A stretch of DNA of 64,000 nucleotides from Herbihabitans rhizosphaerae (GTDB taxonomy: Bacteria > Actinomycetota > Actinomycetes > Mycobacteriales > Pseudonocardiaceae), in contig NZ_SGWQ01000017.1 of the NCBI RefSeq assembly GCF_004216555.1, positions 1-64,000 of the forward strand. Reading direction: 5' to 3'. The position numbers were made by a program, and so were the translations under genes. Numbering within the stretch: position 1 is the first letter of the stretch; each line of letters begins with the position of its first letter. Shown piece after piece: positions 53,516 to 61,245 of this stretch. Under the pieces are notes generated by a model. The model saw only the letters and a program-made list of their open reading frames with translations, was not told where the DNA came from and did not search any database.

Positions 53516-54385
53516 ATGGGCGTGTCGGACACCAGGGTGATCGATCTGCTCGTCGACACCGATCGGTACCCGCTCACGAGTCCGGACAGCTCCGCCGCAC
53601 GCGAGGTGGTCGAGCGCGTCCACGGTGAACTGCGCGACGGCGGGTGCAGCGTGCTGACCGGATTCATCCGCCCCGAGCTGCACGAGTCCCTGCGGCTGGA
53701 GGGCGAGCGCGTCGAGGCCGAGGCCTACGACGACGTGGAGATCGTCAACGCCTACAACATCGACACCGGCACTCCGCTGCCGCCGGGTCATCCCGGCCGG
53801 ATGACCATGGAGCGCGGCAACGCGTTCGTGGCCAGGGATCGGCTACCTGCCAATTTCCTGATCCACCAGCTGTACACCAGTGCGCTGTTCCAGCGATTCG
53901 TGGCGCGCTGCTTCGAATTGCCCGAGGTGCACGAGCTCGCCGATCCGCTGTCCGGGTTGGTGCTCAATGTCGTGCGGCCCGGCATGTCACACCCGTGGCA
54001 TTTCGACATCAACGAGTTCACCGTGAGCATGCTGACCAGGGCGCCGGAGGACGGCGGCGGCTTCGAGTACTGCCCGAACATCAGATCGGCCGAGGCGGAG
54101 CGGTTCGACGACGTGCGCGGGGTGCTCACCGGGCGGCGCGACGACCTGGTGCGCGAGCTGACCCTGCGTCCCGGAGATCTTCAGCTGTTCAAGGGTCGCT
54201 ATTCGCTGCACCGAGTCACTACGGTTCGGGGCGCGATACCGCGACACACCGCGATCTTCGCCTACAGCGAACGACCGGGAGTCCTTGGCAGCGTGGCCAG
54301 GACGAAACAGCTCTTCGGTCGGGTGCTGGAGCAACACCTCGACGCGCAACGGCGCGCGGTGCGGGTTGACCAACTATTGGATTGA
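53516..54385 (+). CDS. Fe(II)/2-oxoglutarate-dependent oxygenase of the amino acid hydroxylase/halogenase (BesD-like) family
   Basis: 289 residues from ATG 53516 with GAGAGGGG upstream. The iron ligands appear to be H162 and D164 (HPWHFDINEF) and H232 (SLHRVT), with Arg243 able to bind 2-oxoglutarate. The segment LTRAPEDGGGFEYCPNIRS is typical of the BesD/ArpA-like group that acts on free amino acids. In halogenases of this group the Asp is replaced by Gly to make room for chloride; here Asp is kept, so hydroxylation is expected. It is the first gene of a three-gene cassette with a methyltransferase (22-bp gap) and an O-acyltransferase. Confidence 0.85.
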   Translation: MGVSDTRVIDLLVDTDRYPLTSPDSSAAREVVERVHGELRDGGCSVLTGFIRPELHESLRLEGERVEAEAYDDVEIVNAYNIDTGTPLPPGHPGRMTMERGNAFVARDRLPANFLIHQLYTSALFQRFVARCFELPEVHELADPLSGLVLNVVRPGMSHPWHFDINEFTVSMLTRAPEDGGGFEYCPNIRSAEAERFDDVRGVLTGRRDDLVRELTLRPGDLQLFKGRYSLHRVTTVRGAIPRHTAIFAYSERPGVLGSVARTKQLFGRVLEQHLDAQRRAVRVDQLLD

Positions 54386-54406
54386 CCGACCCAGAATGAG
54401 GCATTT

Positions 54407-55228
54407 GTGCACTTTGACGCCAGTGGGAAAGTAGCACTGAGTCACATCTATGCCCAGCCCGATCCGCGTACCTATTTCGGGACACTCAGGACACTGGAGT
54501 ACTGCATTCCGCAGTTGGCGAAGCCGTACTTCGAGAAGCTGGTCGGCGAATACGTCGAAGAGCACGATGTGCCTGTTGTCAACGTACTGGACATCGGCTG
54601 TTCGTACGGTATCAACGCCGCGCTGCTGAAATGCGATCTGACCATGGACGCGCTGTACGAGCGGTACGCCGGAGCCGGCGCGGAGTCGCTCCGCCCCGAG
54701 GAACTGCGCGCGCGCGACCGCGACCTGCTCTCCTCGCACGACGCCGCCACCCTGCGGTTCACCGGGCTGGACGTCTCGCTGCCCGCGCTGAACTATGCCC
54801 ACGAAGTGGGGTTTCTCGACGCCGCGATTCACGCCGACCTGGAGGAACGCGATCCGACGCCGGAGGAGCGGGAGCAGCTCGCCGGTACGGACGTGGTGTT
54901 CTCCACCGGGTGCGTCGGCTACGTCACGCACAAGACCCTGGCCAGGGTGGTGCGGGCCAATGGCGGACGCAAGCCGTGGATGGCGCACTTCGTATTGCGC
55001 ATGTTCCCGTTCACCCAGGTGGCGGAGTGTTTGGCCGAGCTGGGTTACGAAACAATCCGCGTCGACGACGAGGTATTCAAGCAGCGGCGATTCGCGTCGG
55101 CCGAGGAGCAGGCGCAGGTGCTGGACACGCTTGTGAAAATCCATGTCGACCCGGACGGCCTCGAGTCGGAGGGCTGGATGTACGCCGGGCTGTACATCTC
55201 GCGGCCGACTCGTGCAGACGACGAGTAG
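54407..55228 (+). CDS. Class I SAM-dependent methyltransferase
   Basis: 273 residues from GTG 54407 with GAGG five bases upstream. The SAM-binding motif I is VNVLDIGCSYGINAALL (residues about 58-74), with FTGLDVSLPALNYAHEVGF as the acidic motif II and a VVFSTGCVGYVTH strand after it. Helices at both ends (YFGTLRTLEYCIPQLAKPYF) may form the substrate lid. The substrate is not known. Its place between an amino acid oxygenase and a carnitine-type acyltransferase makes an amine or carboxylate of the same small molecule the best guess. Confidence 0.88.
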   Translation: MHFDASGKVALSHIYAQPDPRTYFGTLRTLEYCIPQLAKPYFEKLVGEYVEEHDVPVVNVLDIGCSYGINAALLKCDLTMDALYERYAGAGAESLRPEELRARDRDLLSSHDAATLRFTGLDVSLPALNYAHEVGFLDAAIHADLEERDPTPEEREQLAGTDVVFSTGCVGYVTHKTLARVVRANGGRKPWMAHFVLRMFPFTQVAECLAELGYETIRVDDEVFKQRRFASAEEQAQVLDTLVKIHVDPDGLESEGWMYAGLYISRPTRADDE

Positions 55229-55238
55229 AAGGAACACA

Positions 55239-57020
55239 GTGAACAGTAGTCAGGAATGGTCGACCCGGACGTTCGGCAACGAGGACCACCTGCCACGGGT
55301 CCCGCTGCCCTCGGTCGCCGACAGTTGCGCGCGATTCCTGGAATGGTGCGCGCCGCTGCTGTCCGCCGAGCAACTCGCCGAGACCGAGCGTGCGGTCGAG
55401 CGGTTCCTCGCCGAGGACAGCCCCGCCCACGAGTTGCAGGCCGAACTGGCGCGCTACGACGGCAGCGGGGTGCGCAGTTGGCTGGACACGTTCTGGCCGG
55501 CGCGCTACCTGGGCCGCCGTGACCGCATCGCGCTCAACGCCAACTTCTTCTTCCTGTTCAAGGATTCCGAGCTGGGACAGGTGCCGCGCGCCGCGCTGCT
55601 GACCGCTGCCGCCGCGCGCTACAAGGTCCAGCTCGACGGGGAGAACGTTCCGCCGATCCTCCAGCGCGGCCAGGCGCAGACCATGGAGCAGAACAAGTTC
55701 CTGTTCTCCACCACGCGCATTCCGGGTGCCGACCAGGACACCGTGCGCGCGCCGTACGGCGACGAGTGGCCCGGCCCGTCACCCGCGCGGCACATCGTGG
55801 TCTTCTTGCGCGGCAACATGTTCCGCATGGACGTGCTCGGCGAGGACGGCACGCCGTACACGCTCGACGACCTGGAAGCCGGCCTGCACGCCATCATGAA
55901 GACCGGTGCCGCCAGGGCGGATACCCCGGTCGGTCACCTCACGACCAAGGCGCGTGCCGAGTGGGCGGCCAGCCGGCAGGCGCTGATCGACTCCGGCCCG
56001 CGCAACGCCGAGGCGCTGGACACCATCGAGAGCGCGCTGTTCTGCGTGTGCCTCGAGGACTTCGCGCCCACCGATGATCTGCACATGTGCGACCAACTGC
56101 TGCACGGTGACAGCGGCAACCGGTGGTTCGACAAGGCGGTGTCGTTCGTCGTGTTCGCCGACGGCCGGGCCGGCATCAACATCGAGCACTGCGAGTTGGA
56201 CGGCACCACGATCCTCAGCTTCACCGACGCGGTGCTCGGCACCACGGCCGAGCAGTACGCCGAACTCGCCGAGCCGCACGGGTTGCCCGCCATCGAGCCG
56301 ATCGAGTTCGCGCTGGACGACCAGCAGCGGGCCGACATCGGCTCGGCCGCCGCGGCGTTCGCCGAGTTCGCGGAGAACACGGTGAGCCGGGTGCTGTCGT
56401 TCACCGAGTTCGGCGCGAACCGGGCCAAGCAGCTCGGCATGTCGCCGGACGGCTTCGTGCAGATGGCGTACCAGTTGGCGCACAAGCGGGCCAAGGGGAC
56501 CGTTGGCGCCACCTACGAGTCGATCGCCACCCGGCAGTACCAGGGCGGGCGCACCGAGGCGATGCGTGTGGTCACCCCGGAGTCGGTCCGGTTCGTCGAA
56601 ACCATGGACGACCCGGCCGCCGACGCGGCGACCCGCAAGGCCGCTTTCGTGGCTGCCGCGGCGAAGCACGTGTCACGCGCCAAGGAATGCCAGCGCGGCG
56701 ACGCGCCCGAGCAGCACCTGTGGGAGCTGCAGCTGATCGCCAAGCGCCGAGGCGAGGACCCGGGCCTGGCGCTGTACGAGTCGCCCGGCTGGACGGTCAT
56801 GCGCGACGACTACCTGAGCACCAGCTCGGCCCCGTCGGTCAACATCCAGTACTTCGGCTTCGGCTCGACCAGCAGCCAGTGCATCGGCATCGCCTACGTG
56901 CTGCTGCCGGACCGCTTCACCATCTACCTCAGCACCCCGCGCCCGGTCGCCGACGGCATGCACCGCTTCGCCGACGAACTCACCGCCGCCATCACCGAAC
57001 TGGAGGCGCTCCTCGCGTGA
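55239..57020 (+). CDS. Choline/carnitine O-acyltransferase family protein
   Basis: 593 residues from GTG 55239 with AGAAGGA upstream, close to the usual family length. The catalytic His317 lies in INIEHCELDGTT. Other family marks are PARYLGRRDRIALNANFFFL, the coenzyme A region GRTEAMRVVTPE and the STSS pair near residues 527-546 (YLSTSSAPSVNIQYFGFGST). Animal and fungal members move acyl groups between CoA and carnitine or choline. Bacterial members are uncommon and usually belong to secondary metabolism or uncharacterised pathways. With the upstream oxygenase making a hydroxyl group, this enzyme could acylate it from acyl-CoA. Confidence 0.93.
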   Translation: MNSSQEWSTRTFGNEDHLPRVPLPSVADSCARFLEWCAPLLSAEQLAETERAVERFLAEDSPAHELQAELARYDGSGVRSWLDTFWPARYLGRRDRIALNANFFFLFKDSELGQVPRAALLTAAAARYKVQLDGENVPPILQRGQAQTMEQNKFLFSTTRIPGADQDTVRAPYGDEWPGPSPARHIVVFLRGNMFRMDVLGEDGTPYTLDDLEAGLHAIMKTGAARADTPVGHLTTKARAEWAASRQALIDSGPRNAEALDTIESALFCVCLEDFAPTDDLHMCDQLLHGDSGNRWFDKAVSFVVFADGRAGINIEHCELDGTTILSFTDAVLGTTAEQYAELAEPHGLPAIEPIEFALDDQQRADIGSAAAAFAEFAENTVSRVLSFTEFGANRAKQLGMSPDGFVQMAYQLAHKRAKGTVGATYESIATRQYQGGRTEAMRVVTPESVRFVETMDDPAADAATRKAAFVAAAAKHVSRAKECQRGDAPEQHLWELQLIAKRRGEDPGLALYESPGWTVMRDDYLSTSSAPSVNIQYFGFGSTSSQCIGIAYVLLPDRFTIYLSTPRPVADGMHRFADELTAAITELEALLA

Positions 57021-57136
57021 ACCTGTTCGTGGACGAGGCCCTGCGCGCGGAGGAGCATCCGGGTGTGGTGTTCCGCGCCGGTCCGACCGGCCGTCGCGCG
57101 GGGCTGGCCGGCGGTCCGGACGTGTGGCGGGATTGA
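57017..57136 (+). pseudogene. Fragment of a DUF433-type protein overlapping the acyltransferase end
   Basis: GTG 57017 overlaps the acyltransferase stop (GTGA) and opens 39 residues: LFVDEALRAEEHPGVVFRAG and PTGRRAGLAGGPDVW, then RD and a stop. HPxxxFRxGPxGRRAxLxGGPDVWEV is the N-terminal pattern of DUF433 proteins, which are antitoxin-like. The rest of the domain, including its helix-turn-helix-like part, is absent. It appears to be a truncated gene, though a functional short peptide cannot be excluded. The following 113 bp to 57249 hold no gene. Confidence 0.6.
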
Positions 57137-57249
57137 GCCCGCTGAATCACCAATTGGGGTTTGTCAAGTGGAGTGCGGAGATCTGTGGATAACACGGAGC
57201 TGTGGATGGCGTCGTGCGATCAGCGCAACGCCATCCTGACCGCCGGTGA

Positions 57250-58227
57250 TCAACCGATGAAGCCGGCGGACTTCATCCACTCTGTCGCGACCGTGATCGG
57301 CTTCTGACCGTCGACGCTCACCTTCTTGTTCAGCTCGGTGAGCTGATCGGTGGTCAGCTTCTTCGCGATCTCGCCGAAGATCTGCTCCAGCCCGGGGTGC
57401 TGGCCGGCGATCGGCGCGCGGATCGTGATCGCCGGGTTGTAGATCGGGAAGAACTTCTTGTCGTCGACCAGCGGGGTCAACTTCTGCGCGGGGATGCGGC
57501 CGTCGGTCGCGGCGACCGAGCCGAACGCACAGGTGTCGCCCTTGCCCGCGGTCGGGTAGACGACCGCGTCGTTCAGCTCGTGGATCGAGGTGCCGGGCAG
57601 CGCGAAGCCGTAGGCCTTCTGCAGTCCCGCGAAGCCGTCCTCGCGGCCGGTGAACTCCGGTCCCATGCAGGTCGAGGCCGCCGCCGGGTCCCGCTTCGCG
57701 AGTGCGGCGTAGTCCGACAGCGTGGTGATGTTGTGCTTGGCCTTGGTGCCACTGCTGACCGCGATCGCGTAGGTGTTGTTGGCCGGAGCCGCCGGGAACC
57801 AGGTGACGCCGTTCGCCGCGTCGGCGGCCTTGACGGCGTCGAACATCTGCTGGGGTTCGGCGAACTTCTCGGTCTTCCGCAGGAAGCTCACCCACGCGGT
57901 GCCGGTGTACTCCCAGTACAGGTCGATCTCACTGGTGACCAGCGCCTTGCGCACGTTGTCCGAGCCGGTGATGTTGGTCTTGTCCACCGGGTCGGCGCCG
58001 GCCGCCCGCAGCGCGACGATCGCGATCTGGCCGAGCAGCAACTGCTCGTCGAACTCCTTGGAGCTGACGTTCAGTTTGACGCCGCGCAGGGAACTGATCT
58101 CTTTGATCGATCCCGAACCGGGTTTGGTGTCCGTCGAGCCCTTGTCCTCCTCGATCGTGCAACCGGCCAGCATGCCGGCTGCCATGGCCAGGCCGAGTAC
58201 GGCGGTGAACATCCGGTGCTTTCGCAT
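57250..58227 (-). CDS. Glycine betaine/choline-type ABC transporter substrate-binding lipoprotein
   Basis: 325 residues from ATG 58225-58227 with AGGAG seven bases upstream. The lipobox is MLAGC (Cys about 22). The mature protein matches the OpuAC/OsmF family: VSSKEFDEQLLLGQIAIVAL, TGSDNVRKALVTSEIDLYWE, YTGTAW and PAITIRAPIAGQHPGLEQIF. Aromatic residues for caging a trimethylammonium group may be Tyr and Trp in the WEYTGTAWVSF segment. It is the last gene of the transporter operon and is convergent with the acyltransferase cassette. Substrates of the family include glycine betaine, choline, carnitine and proline. Confidence 0.93.
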   Translation of the reverse strand: MRKHRMFTAVLGLAMAAGMLAGCTIEEDKGSTDTKPGSGSIKEISSLRGVKLNVSSKEFDEQLLLGQIAIVALRAAGADPVDKTNITGSDNVRKALVTSEIDLYWEYTGTAWVSFLRKTEKFAEPQQMFDAVKAADAANGVTWFPAAPANNTYAIAVSSGTKAKHNITTLSDYAALAKRDPAAASTCMGPEFTGREDGFAGLQKAYGFALPGTSIHELNDAVVYPTAGKGDTCAFGSVAATDGRIPAQKLTPLVDDKKFFPIYNPAITIRAPIAGQHPGLEQIFGEIAKKLTTDQLTELNKKVSVDGQKPITVATEWMKSAGFIG

Positions 58228-58256
58228 GCGGTCACTCCTGTGCTGCGGTGGGCGGG

Positions 58257-59063
58257 TCAGATGCCGTGCGGGCGCAGAACTTCCTCGATGATCAGCGCGA
58301 GCCAGTCGACGAGCAACGCGAGGGCGGCGACGATCACGCCGTAGGTGATGGACACCAGCGGACGGTTCAGGCTCAGCCCGACGACCAGGCCGCCGCCGAG
58401 TCCGCCGGCATCGATGAACGTGCCGAGTACCGCACTCGCGACGGTCAGCACCAGCGCGGTGCGCACCCCGGCGAGGATCACCGGAACCGACAGCGGCAAC
58501 TCGACCCGGAACAGCACCCCGAGGCGGGACATGCCCATCCCGTGCGCCGACTCGATCACCGTTCGGTCGACCGCTTCCAGACCCGCGATCGTGTTGCGCA
58601 GCACGGACAGCGCCGAGTACGCGACGAGCGCGATCACCGCCGTCCAGAAGCCGATGCCGATCACCAGGGCCAGCAGGACGATCAAGCCGATCGACGGGAT
58701 TGCCTGGCCGAGGTTGCCGAGGCCCAGACCGATCGGGCGCAGCCAGCGCAGGTGTGGCCGGGTGAGCGCGATCCCGAGCGGGATGGCGATCGCGACCGTC
58801 AGTACCGCCGAGACACCGGACAGGACGATGTGTTCGCGCAGCTCGGTGAGGATCGCGCTCATGGTCAGCGTGCGCGCCTCGATCGGATCGAGCGTCTGGC
58901 TGTTCACCACGAGGTAGAGCACGAGCATGGCCAGCGCGACGATCACCGGCCGCAGGACCAGCGCGCGCCAGTTGGCGGCCAGCCGGCCCGCGACGGTCAG
59001 CGCGGCGCCGTGATACCGGCCGCGCTCCGGCAGCACCTGTCCGGTGACCGGGTCGCCGCTCAC
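58257..59063 (-). CDS. Betaine/choline-type ABC transporter permease
   Basis: 268 residues from GTG 59061-59063 (GTGA overlap with the ATPase stop). Hydrophobic helices begin near residue 35 (LVLRPVIVALAMLVLYLVV). The conserved permease loop reads TIAGLEAVDRTVIESAHGMG, followed by LFRVELPLSVPVILAGVRTA. The C-terminus ends IIEEVLRPHGI. It forms the channel together with the permease at 60042-60692, as in OpuCB/OpuCD pairs. Confidence 0.93.
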   Translation of the reverse strand: MSGDPVTGQVLPERGRYHGAALTVAGRLAANWRALVLRPVIVALAMLVLYLVVNSQTLDPIEARTLTMSAILTELREHIVLSGVSAVLTVAIAIPLGIALTRPHLRWLRPIGLGLGNLGQAIPSIGLIVLLALVIGIGFWTAVIALVAYSALSVLRNTIAGLEAVDRTVIESAHGMGMSRLGVLFRVELPLSVPVILAGVRTALVLTVASAVLGTFIDAGGLGGGLVVGLSLNRPLVSITYGVIVAALALLVDWLALIIEEVLRPHGI

Positions 59064-60052
59064 GATGTCGCCCGCCCGGTGCCTTGGGCGATGCGCAACA
59101 CCTCGGTCAGCCGGAGTAGCCCGACGGTGTCGCCGCCCTCCTCGACGACCGCGACGGCGTCGCTTCCGGTCCCGAGGAGCACGTCCAGCGCGTCGCGCAG
59201 TGAGCCGCCGGCGTCGACCCGAGGCAGGTTCGTGTCGTCCGCGCCGACCGGCTCGAGTGTCTCCTCGCGCAGCGGCATGAGCGTGAGCCGCTTGAGGTTG
59301 GGGCCGGCTCCGATGAAGCTCTCGACGTACTCGTCGGCCGGGTTGGCCAGGATCGCGGCCGGCGTGTCGTACTGCACGATCTCCGATCCCGGCCGCAGTA
59401 CGGCGATCCGGTCGCCGAGTTTCAGCGCCTCTTCGAAGTCGTGCGTGACGAACACGATCGTCTTGCGCAGCTCGGACTGCAGGCGCAGGAACTCGTTCTG
59501 CAGGTGCTCGCGGGTGATCGGGTCGGTGGCGCCGAACGGCTCGTCCATCAGCATGACCGGCGGGTCGGCGGCCAGCGCCCGCGCGACGCCGACGCGCTGC
59601 TGCTGCCCGCCGGACAGTTCACGCGGGAACCGCTGCCCGTAGTCGGCGGGCAGGCCGACGAGTTCGAGCAGCTCGTCGACCCGCGCCCGGATGCGCGCAC
59701 GGCTCCACCCGAGCATGCCGGGGACCAGGCCGATGTTGTCGCGCACCCGCATGTGCGGGAACAGGCCCGTCTGCTGGATGACGTAGCCGATGCCGCGCCG
59801 GTGCTGATCGACGTCGAGCTTGAGCACGTCGGTGCCGCCGATGGTGATGCGACCCGACGACGGCTCGATCAGCCTGTTGATCATCTTCATCGTGGTGGTC
59901 TTGCCGCAGCCCGACGGGCCGACCAGGACGACCAGCTCTCCGGCGGGGATGGTCAGCGACACGTGGTCGACCGCCGGCTGCTCCTGGCCGCGGTAGACCT
60001 TGCTCACGTCGTCCAGGACGATTTCCTGGCACTCGGTGCTGTCAGTTGCCAC
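59060..60052 (-). CDS. Betaine/choline-type ABC transporter ATP-binding protein
   Basis: 330 residues from GTG 60050-60052 with GAGGGG upstream, overlapping the preceding permease by eleven bases. Walker A (GPSGCGKTT), the ABC signature (LSGGQQQRVGVARAL), Walker B (VMLMDEPFGATD) and the switch His (VFVTHDFEEAL) are complete. A C-terminal segment contains one degenerate CBS-like region (NLPRVDAGGSLRDALDVLLG then AVAVVEEGGDTVGLLRL), which in OpuC-type ATPases senses ionic strength. It energises uptake of the quaternary ammonium solute. Confidence 0.95.
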   Translation of the reverse strand: MATDSTECQEIVLDDVSKVYRGQEQPAVDHVSLTIPAGELVVLVGPSGCGKTTTMKMINRLIEPSSGRITIGGTDVLKLDVDQHRRGIGYVIQQTGLFPHMRVRDNIGLVPGMLGWSRARIRARVDELLELVGLPADYGQRFPRELSGGQQQRVGVARALAADPPVMLMDEPFGATDPITREHLQNEFLRLQSELRKTIVFVTHDFEEALKLGDRIAVLRPGSEIVQYDTPAAILANPADEYVESFIGAGPNLKRLTLMPLREETLEPVGADDTNLPRVDAGGSLRDALDVLLGTGSDAVAVVEEGGDTVGLLRLTEVLRIAQGTGRATS

Positions 60053-60692
60053 GGATTCCCCTCGAGGTGGTCACTCGGCCGATCACGACGTAGACGAGGT
60101 CGAACAGCAGCGCCAGCAGCATCACGCCGACGGTGCCGATCAGGACTTGGTTGAGCGAGTTCGCCGCGCCGAACCGGCCGAGCCCGCCGAAGATCTGGTT
60201 GCCCAGCCCGGGGCCCTTCACGTACGCGCCGATGGTCGCGATGCCGATGATCATCTGGGTCGACACCCGGATGCCGGACAGCACGACCGGCCAGGCGAGC
60301 GGGAACTTGACCTGGTAGATCAGCCGCCCGCGTCCGACGCCCATGCCCTGTGCCGCGCCGACGACCGCGGGGTCGACGCCGCGCAGGCCGACGATCGTGT
60401 TGCGGGTGATCGGCAGCAGCGCGTAGAGGACCAGCGCCACCACGACCGGCACGGTGCCGAGGCCGAACGGCCCGATCAGGATGCCGAGCAGGGCCAGCGA
60501 CGGGATGGTCAGGAACGCCGACGTGGTGCTCGTCGCCAGCGACGCGAGCGCCGGCTGGGTGTAGGTCATCAGCCCGATGCCGACGCCGATCACGACCGCG
60601 ATCGCGATGACTCCGATGGTGAGGTTGGCATGCCGGATCGCATCGTTGACGATGCTGATCCAGTTCTGCTGGAAGTACTCCCAGACCGACAG
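60042..60692 (-). CDS. Betaine/choline-type ABC transporter permease, probable CTG start
   Basis: About 216 residues. The conserved sequence begins WEYFQQNWISIVNDAIRHAN, and the only candidate close to it is CTG at 60690-60692, with GGAGG seven bases upstream. No ATG, GTG or TTG in frame has a suitable ribosome site. A GTG in another frame overlaps but encodes nothing family-like. Five hydrophobic helices and the loop TIVGLRGVDPAVVGAAQGMG then VKFPLAWPVVLSGIR identify the family. It is the first gene of the four-gene transporter operon. Confidence 0.85.
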   Translation of the reverse strand: MSVWEYFQQNWISIVNDAIRHANLTIGVIAIAVVIGVGIGLMTYTQPALASLATSTTSAFLTIPSLALLGILIGPFGLGTVPVVVALVLYALLPITRNTIVGLRGVDPAVVGAAQGMGVGRGRLIYQVKFPLAWPVVLSGIRVSTQMIIGIATIGAYVKGPGLGNQIFGGLGRFGAANSLNQVLIGTVGVMLLALLFDLVYVVIGRVTTSRGIRGN

Positions 60693-61196
60693 AGTGCACC
60701 CTCCAAGATCAGACGGTTGTCTGACGATACCGAAGTGATCAGCGTTCGAAGCCGTTTCTGGCAGATCGGAACGGATCAAATGAAGAATCGGGGCGGTCAC
60801 AAGCCGTTCGGGCAAGCAAGCGCGTCGGGAGGCCGCGAGGGTGGACCGCTACACAGCGTATGAGGATCTCACCCCGATCGGGGTTCGCGTTGCCGGTCCA
60901 GCGGTGCGCCGTTCGAGTGCTTCGGGGACGAGTTCGAGATCTGCCGTAACTGACGACGATCGCGCCCTGGAGTCGCGCGCGCCGATAGCTCGGGCAGACC
61001 GCTCAGGAAGCTCCGGCCTACAGGCCGAGTCGGGCCTTGGTCCGCGGCAAGGGTTCGTCGACGGGAATGTCCTCGCCGGTCAGCTTCGCGGCCGCGCGAC
61101 GGTGTCCGCTGCGGATTCGTCCTGACCGGTACTGCCGATTCGGCGCTCGCCGTGGGGGAGAGGTGCCCGTGATCACCGCACGGTCGAGCTGAAGAT
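60693..61196. other. Intergenic stretch without a convincing gene
   Basis: Open frames here, including one of 94 codons at 60841-61125 on the plus strand, have no ribosome site and no recognisable pattern. On the minus strand, roughly 61025-61110, about 25 codons read like a natural protein C-terminus (AAAKLTGEDIPVDEPLPRTK then ARLGL and a stop), which may be a gene relic. The transporter operon promoter should lie near 60700-60780. Upstream of the CTG start is a small dyad, TCAGACGGTTGTCTGA, at 60709-60724. Confidence 0.5.
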
Positions 61197-61241
61197 CAAA
61201 CGGTCCTGCCCCACACGGTGAGTGCGAGGCAGGACCGTTTG
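61197..61241 (-). terminator. Terminator hairpin of the MFS transporter gene
   Basis: CAAACGGTCCTGCC (61197-61210) and GGCAGGACCGTTTG (61228-61241) form a perfect 14-bp stem with a 17-base loop, four bases after the stop codon of the MFS gene. The end of the stem carries a short T/A run (AAA/TTT), consistent with intrinsic termination. Confidence 0.8.
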
Positions 61242-61245
61242 GCGG

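Noticed and set aside
53516-54385. Oxygenase as a halogenase
   Set aside because: Halogenases of this family replace the iron-binding Asp by Gly or Ala; here H162-F-D164 keeps the Asp, so hydroxylation is expected.
60841-61125. 94-codon plus-strand frame as a gene
   Set aside because: No ribosome site and no recognisable sequence pattern. Its composition is Ser/Arg-rich as in shadow frames.
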